A stretch of 64,000 nt of DNA. Source: Saccopteryx bilineata (lineage: Eukaryota > Chordata > Mammalia > Chiroptera > Emballonuridae). Both the position numbers and the translations under genes were made by a program. Location of the stretch: the NCBI RefSeq assembly GCF_036850765.1, contig NC_089492.1, forward strand, positions 168,886,296-168,950,295. Reading direction: 5' to 3'. Below are positions 1 to 9,956 of the stretch, one piece after another. The notes beneath the pieces were generated by a model. The model was not told the origin of the DNA. It was given only the letters and a program-made list of their open reading frames with translations, and did not search any database. How positions within the stretch are numbered: position 1 is the stretch's first letter; the number at the start of each line of letters is the position of its first letter.

Positions 1-220
1 TTCCCTGGCTGCCTTTTGACTTTTTTCTTTGTCATTGGTTTGCGCCAATTTCATTATGATGTGCCTTGGAGTAGGTTTGTTGGGGTTAAGAAAATTCGGA
101 GTTCTGTTTGCTTCTTGAATTTGAGGTTTTAGTTCTTTCCACAGGCTTGAGAAGTTCTCGTTTATTATATGTTTGTATATATTCTCCATTTCATTTTCTC
201 TCTCTTCTCCCTCTGATATA
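1..220 (-). pseudogene. Old L1 ORF1, C-terminal part
   Basis: Read on the minus strand this is the middle to C-terminal part of an L1 ORF1 RNA-binding protein. It is closely alignable to the ORF1 at 17246-18048, including the conserved stretch around HIIMKLAQTNDKEK. The rest of the same old L1 resumes at 9527, because a younger L1 inserted between them with a 12-bp target duplication. The element runs off the left edge of the window. Its reading frame is degenerate and no protein is expected. Confidence 0.8.
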
Positions 221-232
221 CCTATTATTCTT
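221..232. repeat. Target site duplication of the full-length L1 (left copy)
   Basis: CCTATTATTCTT here is repeated exactly at 9515-9526. Removing 233-9526 restores a continuous old-L1 ORF1 that aligns with the copies at about 17670 and 25165, which confirms that this is the insertion boundary. Confidence 0.9.
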
Positions 233-262
233 TTGTTTGTTTGTTTGTTTTTTTGTTTTTTA

Positions 263-683
263 TAAATAAATTTTTATTTAAATGCGGTGACATCAATAAA
301 TCAGGGTACATATATTCAAAGAAAACATTTCCAGGTTATCTTGTCATTTAGTTCTGTTGCATACCCATCCCTCAAAGAGAGATCATCCTCCATCACCCTC
401 TATCCAGTTTTCTTTGTACCCCTCCCCCTCCCCCTCCCTCCTTCCCTCTCGCCACGCCCTGTAACCACCACACTCCTGTCCATGTCTCTTAGTCTCACTT
501 TTATGTCCTACCAATGTATGAAATCCTGCACTTCTTGTTTTTTTCTGATTTGCATATTTCGTTCCGCATAATGTTATCAAGATTCCACCAATCTGCTGTA
601 AGTGATTCAATGTCATCATTTCTTCTAGCAGACTAGTATACCATGGTGTATATGTGCCACATCTTCTTTATCCAGCCTTCTAT
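263..683 (-). mobile_element. Second L1 3' end (ORF2 tail and 3'UTR) downstream of the ERV
   Basis: Minus-strand L1 sequence from the end of ORF2 through the G-rich tract to the polyadenylated end. It repeats, in the same orientation, the L1 region already present at about 3236-3545. The 5' edge lies at an A-run next to the ERV segment. It looks like a 5'-truncated L1 that supplied the polyadenylation signal used by the chimeric transcript (inference). Confidence 0.85.
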
Positions 684-2175
684 TTTTTTTTTTTACAGTG
701 GTTAAAAGCTTTTAAGCAAACTCTTGGCCAATACAGCAAGAATCCATAAAAGAGTAGTGTCCTTAACATGTTCACCAAGTCCAAGTTGGCCCCATCACCA
801 TGTCAAATCCCTGAAAAATGCAACCCAACCACAGTTCAGTCTGTAGGATCTGTCACAGGGAGCAGGAGTCCAGGAAAAGTCCACATCCAGGAAAAGTCTG
901 CATGGCACTGGAATTGTTATCACTCGTTCTACACTTTGCAGCTCATGTCCAAGTCCCAGTGACTGCTTTTTCTAGCTGGTAATGATTCAGGTAGACTGGA
1001 GAAACCATTTGCAGCATGTGTGGATATGGAGCTTCTGTTCTCCTCTGCCTGGAGAGATGAGACCAGGTAGCTTTTCCCTGGAGCTCTGCGACTGTGGCAT
1101 GGTAAAGAGAACCTTGGGATACACTAGCTGGGTGGCAAAGGTAGATTCATAATAGAAGTTGGCTAAAAGGGGAAAGAGAGCTCTAAATTAGGAGTAGGTC
1201 CCAGCCTGAAATTTTAGTGGGGCATTGAGGTAGGAGGGATAACAAAAACACTATATATTAAGGAAAGCAGCAGAACATAGGGCTATCAACACCCACAACA
1301 GAGATCTTCAAGGGAAGAATAAAAAACTTGACTATTCAAGCAAAACATAGTTAAGTGGCCCTTGTGCAAATGAGATCAGTTTACCTGCTTCTTGGAACAA
1401 ATACCCTGAGCTCATCCACAGTGTCGTAGATGGGGCCGACGGCCCTGGGCACCTTCAGCCTTCAGTGGAAAACCCCAGCTTTCTGGGCAAGGCTAGGTCA
1501 TAGGTGGCTGGAGCAGGGCTGGAAGAGATTGAACCCTCCCATAGAGGAGTGAGGGGGAAGCCTACCTTCCAGTGTCCCTGTTTCCTCACAGTAGAGGCAT
1601 GTAAGCCTGGCAGGCTTTAGCTCAATGACCTTCCTTTCCACTATTGCAGCAGGACCCAGATGGCATCCCAGGAGACCCCTTTGGGGCATTGGAGCCTTTA
1701 AGGGCATATCCTAAAAGCTGGTAGTTCCCCTGATCTCTATTGGGCTTTTTCTGCCTCTAGGTATCTTAAAAGCCATGCTCAGAAGATCTCGCTGAGGGGT
1801 TTGAGGATCCCCATCCGCCTATATAAATCTTTTCCATATATCTGGAGCTATTTGGAAAAAGACAAAACAGTGTTATTAGCTGGATCTAATAAAGAAGGTA
1901 GTGGTTTGCAGGCGAAAAAGATTTGGTGTCTCCTGTTCATCAGCCTTCAAAAGAAATGTAAAAAAAAAATTTTTTTTAAGTAAAAAGCATGATATGGTAG
2001 ACCCGTAGGAGTTCCAGGATATGACTACCCCCTTTAAAATTGTTTTTTTTTTAATTGACCTTAAAATGTTTGCTGAGTACACTTTAATAATACCTTAACT
2101 TTAAAGATTGTAAGCATGAGAAAATACAGTAAATGCTTTTGCTCCATATGCAGGAGCTTTTTCAGTTAATCCAGT

Positions 2176-2570
2176 TTAGGAAATCCAATAATAGAACAAT
2201 GCATACAGACCATGAGCTATAGCATGCTTAGCAGCCTCTCCTATTCTGACAGAGGTTACTATAGATCCGGAATATGAAGCCACTGTAATGTGGACATACG
2301 ACTGTTTGCCAAATGAAGGTATATGAGTAACATCCATCTGCCAAAGTTGTCCTGGTATGGGTCCTTGAGTGTTAACTCCAAATGAGGGAGCAGTATAGGA
2401 CCTCTTGGACAGGATTTCCGAATCTTCCATGCTGCTTCCTGAGAAAGTTGAAACTGTTTAAACTGGGCTGCAGCATTCTGGTGATGAATAGTATGAGACT
2501 GACTTGCTCAGTCTGTCGTGGTTGCTCCATATAATTTTCTTTTGGGTAGCTTGGTCAACAAGGGCATTCC
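2176..2570 (-). pseudogene. Betaretrovirus-like integrase fragment
   Basis: The minus-strand reading shows the start of a retroviral integrase catalytic core: GQLWQMDVTHIPSFGK followed by YVHITV. The Asp of WQMD is the expected first catalytic residue. The frame then stops after ALFYYWIS, before the region where the second catalytic Asp would lie, so the core is truncated. The upstream half of the zinc-binding domain is separated from it by the SINE at 2572-2993 and is degraded. It resembles class II (betaretrovirus-like) endogenous elements; family assignment needs a database search. It is non-functional. Confidence 0.75.
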
Positions 2571-2571
2571 T

Positions 2572-2993
2572 AGGCCCTGGCCGGCTGGCTCAGCGGCAGA
2601 GCATCGGCCTGTCGTGCAGGATTCCTGGGCCAGAGCACACAGGAGAAGCACTCATCTACCTCACCACCCCTCCCCCTCTCCTTCCTCTCCGCCTCTCTCC
2701 TCCCCTCCCACAGCCAAGGCTCCACCGGAGCAAAGCCACCCCGGGCACTAAGGATGGCCCCATGGCCTCCGCTTCAGTTGCCAGAATGGCCCTGGTTGCA
2801 ACAGAGTAACACCCCAGATGGGCCGAGCATTCTCCCCTGGTAGGCATGCCAGGTGGATCCCGGTCAGTTGCATGCGGGAGTCTATCTGACTGCCACCCCA
2901 TTTCCATCTTCAGAAAAATACAAAAAACAAAGAAATAAAAGAAAAATATAACAAAAAACAAACAAACAAACAAAAAGAAAAGAGTAAAAAAAA
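2572..2993 (+). mobile_element. Rhin-1-like tRNA SINE inside the ERV
   Basis: It starts with the tRNA-like GGCCCTGGCCGG-type head with A and B box-like segments, has the CT-rich middle and GC-rich tail part, and ends in an A-rich stretch. It is flanked by an 11-bp near-duplication (AGGGCATTCCT at 2561-2571, GGGGCATTCCT at 2996-3006). The same insertion point is occupied in the two other composite copies. Confidence 0.9.
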
Positions 2994-3280
2994 GGGGGGC
3001 ATTCCTTTGTGTTAAAGCTCCAGGGAGCATGGAGTGAGCTTGAGTATGTCCTATGAAACATGGAGCTCTATGTTGACATATAAGTCTTTGGAGAAGGAGG
3101 AACTGTTGAAATAGTTCATCAGCATTTGTCCCTAAGACAGCAGTCTTTATAGTGGAAACACCATAAGTAAATGCTTGATGTCTGTCTATAGATTAAAGGG
3201 GGAATATGGCAAATGCTGAAAAGCCATGATCTTTGTGCCCCTCCCCTCCCCCAGAACCCTTCCCTCTCCTACCCCCACCC

Positions 3281-3398
3281 TGTAACCCCAACCCTGTTGT
3301 CCATGTCTTTGAGTCTCATCTTTATGTCCCACTTATGTATGTAACCCCAACCCTGTTGTCCATGTCTTTGAGTCTCATCTTTATGTCCCACCTATGTA
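3281..3398 (-). repeat. 59-bp tandem duplication at the end of L1 ORF2
   Basis: Two nearly identical 59-bp units (3281-3339 and 3340-3398) cover the ORF2 end and the start of the 3'UTR. The other L1 copies in the window have a single unit. Confidence 0.85.
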
Positions 3399-6300
3399 TG
3401 GAATCATATAGTTCTTAGTTTTTTCTGATTTACTTCTTTCACTCCGTATAATGTTATCAAGGCCCATCCATGTTGTTGTAAAAGATCCTATGTCATCATT
3501 TCTTATGGCTGAGTAGTATTCCATAGTATATATATACCAAAGCTTTTTAATCCACTCGTCCTCTGACGGACACTTGGGCTGTTTCCAGATCTTTGCTATT
3601 GTGAACAATGCTGCCATAAACATGGGGGTGCATTTCTTCTTTTCAAACAGTGCTATGGTGTTCTTGGGGTATATTCCTAACAGTGGTATAGCTGGGTCAA
3701 AAGGCAGTTCGATTTTTAATTTCTTAAGGAATCTCCATACTGTTTTCCACAGTGGCTGCACCAGTCTGCATTCCCACCAGCAGTGCAGGAGGGTTCCCTT
3801 TTCTCCACATCCTCGCCAGCACTTATTCTATGTTGTTTTATTGATGAGTGCCATTCTGACTGGTGTGAGATGGTATCTCATTGTGGTTTTAATTTGCATT
3901 TCTCTAATCATTAGTGATGTTGAACATTTTTTCATATGCCTTCTGGCCATCTGTGTGTCCTCTTTGGAGAAGTGTTTATTCATTTCTTTTGCCCATTTTT
4001 GGATTGGATTGTTTGTCTTCCTGGTATTAAGTTTTACAAGTTCTTTATAAATTTTGGTTATTAACCCCTTATCAGACGCAGTGTCAAATATGTTCTCCCA
4101 TTGTGTAGTTTGTCTTTTTATTCTGTTCTTATTGTCTTTAGCTGTGCAGAAGCTTTTTAGTTTGATAAAGTCCCATTTGTTTATCCTGTCTTTTATTTCA
4201 CTTGCCTGTAGAGACAAATCAGCAAATATATTGCTGTGAGAGATGTCAGAGAGCTTATTGCCTATGTTTTCTTCTAAGATGCTCATGTTTTCACAGCTTA
4301 CATTTAAGTCTTTTATCCATTTTGAGTTTATTTTTGTGAGTGGTGTAAGTTGGTAGTCTAGTTTCATTTTTTTGCAGGTAGCTGTCCAATTTTCCCAACA
4401 CCATTTGTTGAAGAGACTATCTTTACTCCATTGTATTTCCTTACCTCCTTTGTCAAATATCAGTTGTCCATAGAGCTGTGGGTTTATTTCTGAGTTCTCT
4501 GTTCTGTTCCATTGATCTATGTGCCTGTTCTTATGTCAGTACCATGCTGTTTTGAGTACAATGGCCTTATAATATAACTTGATATCTGGAAGTGTGATCC
4601 CTCCTGCTTTATTCTTCCTTTTCAAGATTGCTGAGTCTATTCGTGTTCTCTTTTGGTTCCATATAAATTTTTGGAATATGTGTTCTATATCTTTGAAGTA
4701 AGTCATTGGTATTTTAATCAGTATTGCATTGAATTTTTAAATTGCTTTGGGTAATATAGACATTTTAATGATGTTGATTCTTCCTAACCATGAGCACGGT
4801 ATATGCCTCCACTTATTCATATCTTCCCTGATTTCTTTTATCAATGTTTTATAATTTTCTGAGTACAAGTCTTTAATCTCCTTGGTTAGATTTATTCCTA
4901 GGTACTTTATTTTTTTGGTTGCAATGGTAAAGGGGATTGATTCCTTGATTTCTCTTTCTGACAGTTCATTATTAGTGTAGAAAAATGCCTCTGATTTCTG
5001 AGTATTGATTTTATATCCTGCCACCTTGCCGAATTCATTTATCAGGTCTAGTAGTTTTTTGACTGAGACTTTAGGGTTTTCTATGTACAATATCATATCA
5101 TCTGCAAATAATGATAGTTATACTTCTTCTTTTCCACCTTGAATGCCTTTTATTTCTTCTTCTTGTCTGATTGCTGTGGCTAGGACTTCCAGAACTATGT
5201 TGAATAAGAGTGGTGAAAGGGCACTCCCCTGCCTTGTTCTTGATCTTAAGGGGATTGCTTTTAATTTTTGCCCATTGAGTATGATGTTGGCTGTGGGTTT
5301 CTCATAGATGGCCTTTATCGTGTTGAGGTATGTTCCCTGTATTCCCACTTTGCTGAGAGTTTTGATTATGAATGGGTGCTGGATTTTATCAAATGCTTTT
5401 TCTGCATCTATTGAAATTATCATGTGTTTTTCTCCTTTCTTTTGTTTATGTGATGAATCACATGGATTGATTTGCAAATATTGTACCAGCCTTGCCTCCC
5501 AAGAATGAATCCCACTTGATCATGGTGTATGATTTTTTTCATATATTGGTGAATCCGGTTTGCTAATATTTTGTTGAGGATTTTTGCATCTAAGTTCATC
5601 AGGGATATTGGCCTATAATTTTCTTTTTTTGTGTTGTCTTTGCCTGGTTTTGGAATCAGAATTATGCTCTCCTCATAAAAGCAGTTTGGAAGTCTTCCTT
5701 CCTCTTGAATTTTTTGAAATAGCTTGAGAAGGATAGGAGTTAGTTCTTCTTTGAATAGTTGGTAGAATTCACTTGTGAAGCCATCAGGCCCAGGACTTTT
5801 CTTTTTTGGGAGTTTTTTGATAGCTGTTTCCATCTCATTTGTTGTAATTGGTCTGTTTAGGTTTTCTGATTCTTCCAGATTGATTTTTGGAAGATTATAT
5901 GATTCAAGGAATTTGTCCATTTCATCTAGGTTGTCTAGTTTTTTGGCGTACAGTTCTTCATAGTATTTTCTTACAATATTTTGTATTTCTGTTGTGTCAG
6001 TTGTTATTTCTCCACTCTCATTTCTAATTTTATTTATTTGAGTCCTCTCTCTTTTTTTTCTTGATGAGTCTCGTTAAGGGTTCATCGATCTTGTTTACCT
6101 TTTCAAAGAACCAGCTCCTGGTTTCATTGATCCTCTGAATTTTTTCTTTAGCCTCTATGTCATTTATTTCTGCTCTGATCTTTATTATTTCCTTCCTTCT
6201 ACTAGCTCTGGGCTTTACTTGCTGTTCTTTTTCTAGTTCTTTTAGATGCAGGGATAAGTTGTTTATTTGAGCTTTTTCTAGCTTCTTGAGCTATGCCTGT

Positions 6301-7201
6301 AATGCTATAAACTTCCCTCTCAGGACTGCTTTTGCTGTGTCCCATGAATTTTGAGTTGATGTATGCTCATTATCATTTGTTTCTAGGAATTTTTTAATTT
6401 CTTCTTTGATCTCAGTGTTAACCCATTCATTATTTAATATCATCCTATTTAGTTTCCAAGTGTTTAAATGTTTTTCAATTTTTCTATTGTGGTTGATTTC
6501 TAGTTTAATGCCATTGTAATCAGAGACAGTGCTCGATATGATTTCAATCTTTTTAAATTTGTTGAGATCACTTTTGTTCCCTAAGATGTGGTCTATTCTA
6601 GAGAATGTACCATGAGCACTTGAAAAGAATGTATATGCTGCTGTTTTAGGGGGAAAGGTTCGGAAGATATCTATTAAATCGAGTTGATATAATATGTTTT
6701 TTAAGTCTGCTGTTTCTTTGTTAATTTCCTTTCTTGAGGATCTATCTAATGATGTTAATGGGGTATTGAAATCCCCTACTATTATAGTATTGCTATTGAT
6801 CTCACCCTTTAAGTCCATCAAAGTCTGCTTTATATAATTAGGTGCTCCTATATTAGGTGCGTAGATATTTATAATGGTTATATCTTCCTTTTGGATTGCT
6901 CCCTTTATCATTATGTACTGACCTTCTTTATCTCGAACTATGGTCTTTGTTTTAAAGTCCATTTTGTCTGATATAAGTATTACTACCCCAGCTTTTTTTT
7001 CATTTCCATTTGCATGGAATATTTTTTCCATCCTTTTATCTTCAGTCTGTGTGCATCTTTTGATTTAAGGTGTGTCTCTTGTAGACAGAATATGTATGGG
7101 TCCTGTTTGCTTATCGATGCAGCTATCCTATGTCTCTTGATCGGATCATTTAATCCATTAACATTTAAGGTTATTACTGATATGTAATTGTTTATTGACA
7201 T
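3381..7201 (-). pseudogene. L1 ORF2 (endonuclease and reverse transcriptase), inactivated
   Basis: ORF2 supplies the target-nicking endonuclease and the reverse transcriptase for L1 and its parasites. The endonuclease begins at about 7201 (MSINNYISVITLNVNGLN) and runs to about 6300. Fingers/palm motifs such as [17 protein letters not shown] lie at about 5780, and the FADDMILYI active-site motif at about 5090-5110. The frame is broken in several places: a shift near 7000, stops near 6290, and a stop three codons upstream of FADD at about 5116-5118, where the copy at 58519-59349 has a Lys. The C-terminus ends MIPYIGGT. The protein cannot be made from this copy. Confidence 0.85.
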
Positions 7202-7260
7202 TTTTTTTTCTTTAAAACTGTATTCCTCTTTTCTTGTATTCTTATTTTCCTTTGATCTGT

Positions 7261-8174
7261 TTACCACAGGTCCCTTAGCATTTCTTGCAGCCTTGGTTTG
7301 GTTGTAGTGAATTCCTTGAGGTTTCTTTTTTTGTCTGTAAACCTTTTTATTTCTCCTTCAATTTTAAATAATAGCCTTGCTGGATAAAGTAGTCTTGGTT
7401 GTAGTTTCTTGTTCTGCATTACTTTGAATATTTCTTGCCATTCCCTTCTGGCCTCAAGTGTTTCTGTTGAGAAGTCAGAAGTCATCCTTATGGGGGCTCC
7501 TTTGTAGGTGGTAGCTTTTTTTCTCCTGCAGCTTTTAATATTTTCTCTTTATCACTTAGCTTTGGTATTTTAATTATGATATGTCTTGGTGTTGGTTTCT
7601 TTGGGTTTCTCCTTAATGGAGTTCTCTGTGCTTCCTGAACATGTGAAATGTTTTCCTGCCTTAATTGGGGGAAGTTTTTTGCTATGATATGTTTGAACAA
7701 AGTCTCTATCCCTTATTCTTTCTCTTCTTCTTCAGGAACCCCTATGATGCGGATGTTGTTTCTCTTCATGTTGTCACAGAGCTCTCTTAGAGTTTCCTGA
7801 GACTTTTTGAGTCTCTTTTCTTTTTTCTGCTCTGCTTCCGTGCCTTTATTTATCATGTCCTCTAACTCACTGATTCGATTCTCTGCTTCATCCATCCTGC
7901 TTTTAATTCCTTCCATTGTATTTTTTATTTCAGATATTGTATTTGTCATTTCTGACCGATTATTTTTTATTATTTCAATGTCCTTTTTTATATTTGTTAT
8001 CTCTTTATTTAGGTTTTCATAATGGCTATCTATGGTTGTTCTAATATCTTTGAGCATCCTAACAATCGTTATTTTAAACTCTGCATCTGGTAATTTGGTT
8101 ATATCTGATTCACTCAGGTCCTTTTCTGGGGATTTCTCTTGGTTTATTTGTGTTGTATTTCTCTGCCTCTGCAT
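7261..8174 (-). pseudogene. L1 ORF1 (RNA-binding protein), inactivated
   Basis: The N-terminal half is a coiled coil rich in Glu, Lys and Ile (about 8050-7790). It is followed by the RNA-recognition part (NNIRIIGVPEEEE at about 7740) and the C-terminal domain with PRHIIIKIP and ARREWQEIFKVMQNK. An internal stop lies at about 7711-7713 and a frameshift near 7490. The start was chosen at the Met that opens MQRQRN, because upstream residues look like 5'UTR read-through. ORF2 begins about 60 bp downstream of the ORF1 end. Confidence 0.8.
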
Positions 8175-8219
8175 TTTCTCTTTATGGGAGTGGCTGTGAT
8201 CATGCGCTCGGGTGTACAA

Positions 8220-9514
8220 ACGTTGGTGGCCTTGGCCTTTGCCCAGCCCCCGTGTGTGACATTATGCTCGGTCCTGAGGGCACTGGCGAGCACCTTTGCT
8301 CAGCTGCGAATCTCAGCCTGTTTCCGGGCTTTTGCCCTGCCCTTGCAGGAGGAGCCCGCTTGAGGAACGGCTGCTAGCCTTGGCTCTACCACTGGGTAGG
8401 AATGCGTGCCCAAGTTCAGCTCAGTAGCGGAACTCTGTCTCTTCTGGGCTTTTGGCTCCACCCCCTTTGGAGGAGCCAGCCAACAAGTCAGACCGCAAGC
8501 CTGGGTTGCACGGGCGGGGCAAGGCTGTGCTCCTCTGCTCTTGCCCCGGGGCTTGTCTCCACCCTTTCCGGGGTTCCCTCCCTTCTCCTGCAGGCTGGAT
8601 TACAGGCTGCCAGCAGCTGAGTTTGACCCCTTTTGCACACCCCCTTCCCCCAGCCAGGCAAGATTGAGCTCACACCTGAGCCCAGTGGTGGCCAGCTGGC
8701 TTTCGCCCCTGCCAGCAGAACCGTGCTTTTGTCTCACGCTGCCGCCGGCCCTCTGGCGAGCCCTCAGCCACGTGGGCGGGGGAGTTGCAGCTCGGACCCT
8801 AAGACTCACTGCTGTAGACCCAAAAGCTCCCTCCTTCTATACAGCTCTGCTCTGAGTGCTGCAGGGGAGCTTGTTTGGCTGCTCTCCTGCTTCCCTTTGC
8901 TTGTATTGCTGTTTCTGGGGGAAATATTCACTTCAGCTTTGGGGAGTGACTCATCCCAGGGGTTAGAGTGGCTATCTCCCAAAATGTTTCTCCCCTTGCC
9001 TCCAGATTATACTCTCTTCCTGTCACTCTGGTCCTCTCCCCTCTCCCTCTGTCCCCAGGAGTCCTGGATGAGTGTTTGTGAGAGAGATGTTCTGTGCGGT
9101 TCCTTTAAGAAGGATCCTGGGTCTGAGAAATTAGACTCTTTCTCACAAACAGTATCCTGACTTATTTCCAGCTAAATACTGTCCTTATGCCTCTTCTGGA
9201 CTCTGGGGCTGCAGGCTGGGGCTTTGTTCCTGGGGCTCAGGACCCTTCCCCCTCTGCTAAACTCACTTCCCGCCAAGCGAGTCTCTCCCTGCTGCCGTTT
9301 GCTCTGGGGAGCTGGGCAGCCCTCTCCGTGTTTCTGCTTTTTCTACCAGTCTTGGTTTGGCTTCTTCAGTGTACCTTGGTTGAAGAGTCCTCTTAGTTTA
9401 GTCCAATGGTGGTTTTTCCAGATGATAGTTCCAAAAATTAGTTTGTATTCCACTTTGGTTCTGGGAAGTAGATGTTGCTACGTCCACCTAGTCCAGTGCC
9501 ATCTTGTCTCTCTC
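8220..9514 (-). promoter_or_regulatory. L1 5'UTR / internal promoter region
   Basis: GC- and CpG-richer than its surroundings, with no convincing coding frame. It sits directly upstream of ORF1 and ends at the 5' boundary of the insertion (minus-strand start near AGAGACAAGATGGC). L1 5'UTRs carry an internal Pol II promoter, and that role is assigned by position. A distant relative of this region is seen at 56780-57440. Confidence 0.7.
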
Positions 9515-9526
9515 CCTATTATTCTT
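9515..9526. repeat. Target site duplication of the full-length L1 (right copy)
   Basis: CCTATTATTCTT, identical to 221-232. Confidence 0.9.
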
Positions 9527-9956
9527 ATGTTATTCTTTTTGATGGAGTCAGACAATTCCTGTAGGGCTTTCTCATTTTTTAAATTTTTGAGTGTCTTTCT
9601 TCTTGTCTCTGTTGTGCCTCAAGTTGCTTGTCTTTTATGTCACTAATCCTACCTTTTTTCTGGCTTGTTCTATTAGCTAAGCTTATTACCTCGTTTTTCA
9701 GTTTGTGAATTGAGTTTTTCATCTCTGTTTGATTTGTTTTTATAGTTTCAATTTTCTTGGTAATATATTCTTTGTGTTTGTTGTTTTCTGAGCTCCCTAA
9801 ATTGCCTTTCTGTGTTTTCTTGTATATCTCTGAGTATTTTTAGAATTTCTATTTTAAATTCTCTGTCATTTAGCTCCAAGGTTTCCAATATATTAAATTT
9901 TTTCTCAATAGATTTTCCTCATCTATCTGTGCTATCTCTCTTTCTTTTGTATCCAT
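9527..9956 (-). pseudogene. Old L1 ORF1, N-terminal part
   Basis: Minus-strand continuation of the ORF1 fragment at 1-220. It aligns with 17246-17670 of the plus-strand L1 and starts at the equivalent ATG (9954-9956). It is a coiled-coil region and is degenerate. Confidence 0.75.

Larger units (their letters stand above)
684..3235 (-). mobile_element. ERV-derived segment within the L1 (composite copy A)
   Basis: Minus-strand sequence between two L1 3' pieces. In the sense direction it has RNase H/integrase-boundary sequence (3235-2997), integrase (about 2570-2176), then heavily degraded sequence. The degraded part includes a possible zinc-knuckle-like patch near 1560-1650, where GHWKVGFP-like residues can be read in a neighbouring copy. 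The same segment with the same edges recurs at 47094-48645 and 62043-63917. No LTR and no open polyprotein remain. The retroviral class is inferred from the integrase only. Confidence 0.75.
233..9514 (-). mobile_element. Full-length L1 carrying an ERV segment in its 3' region
   Basis: On the minus strand the order is GC-rich 5'UTR (9514-8220), ORF1, ORF2, a truncated 3'UTR ending in the G-rich tract near 3236, about 2.5 kb of ERV-derived sequence (including a later SINE), a second L1 3' end (683-263), and an A-rich tail seen as T-rich at 233-262. The whole unit is flanked by the 12-bp duplication, so it is best read as one insertion into an older L1. Without the ERV part it is about the length of an ordinary L1. 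Both ORFs are broken, so the copy is dead now. Confidence 0.85.

Noticed and set aside
3574..4050. Plus-strand frame of 158 codons
   Set aside because: Antisense of L1 ORF2.
8406..9160. Plus-strand open frames of 149 and 175 codons
   Set aside because: They lie antisense in the GC-rich L1 5'UTR, overlap each other in different frames and show no domain. An antisense product of the ORF0 kind cannot be excluded but nothing supports it.
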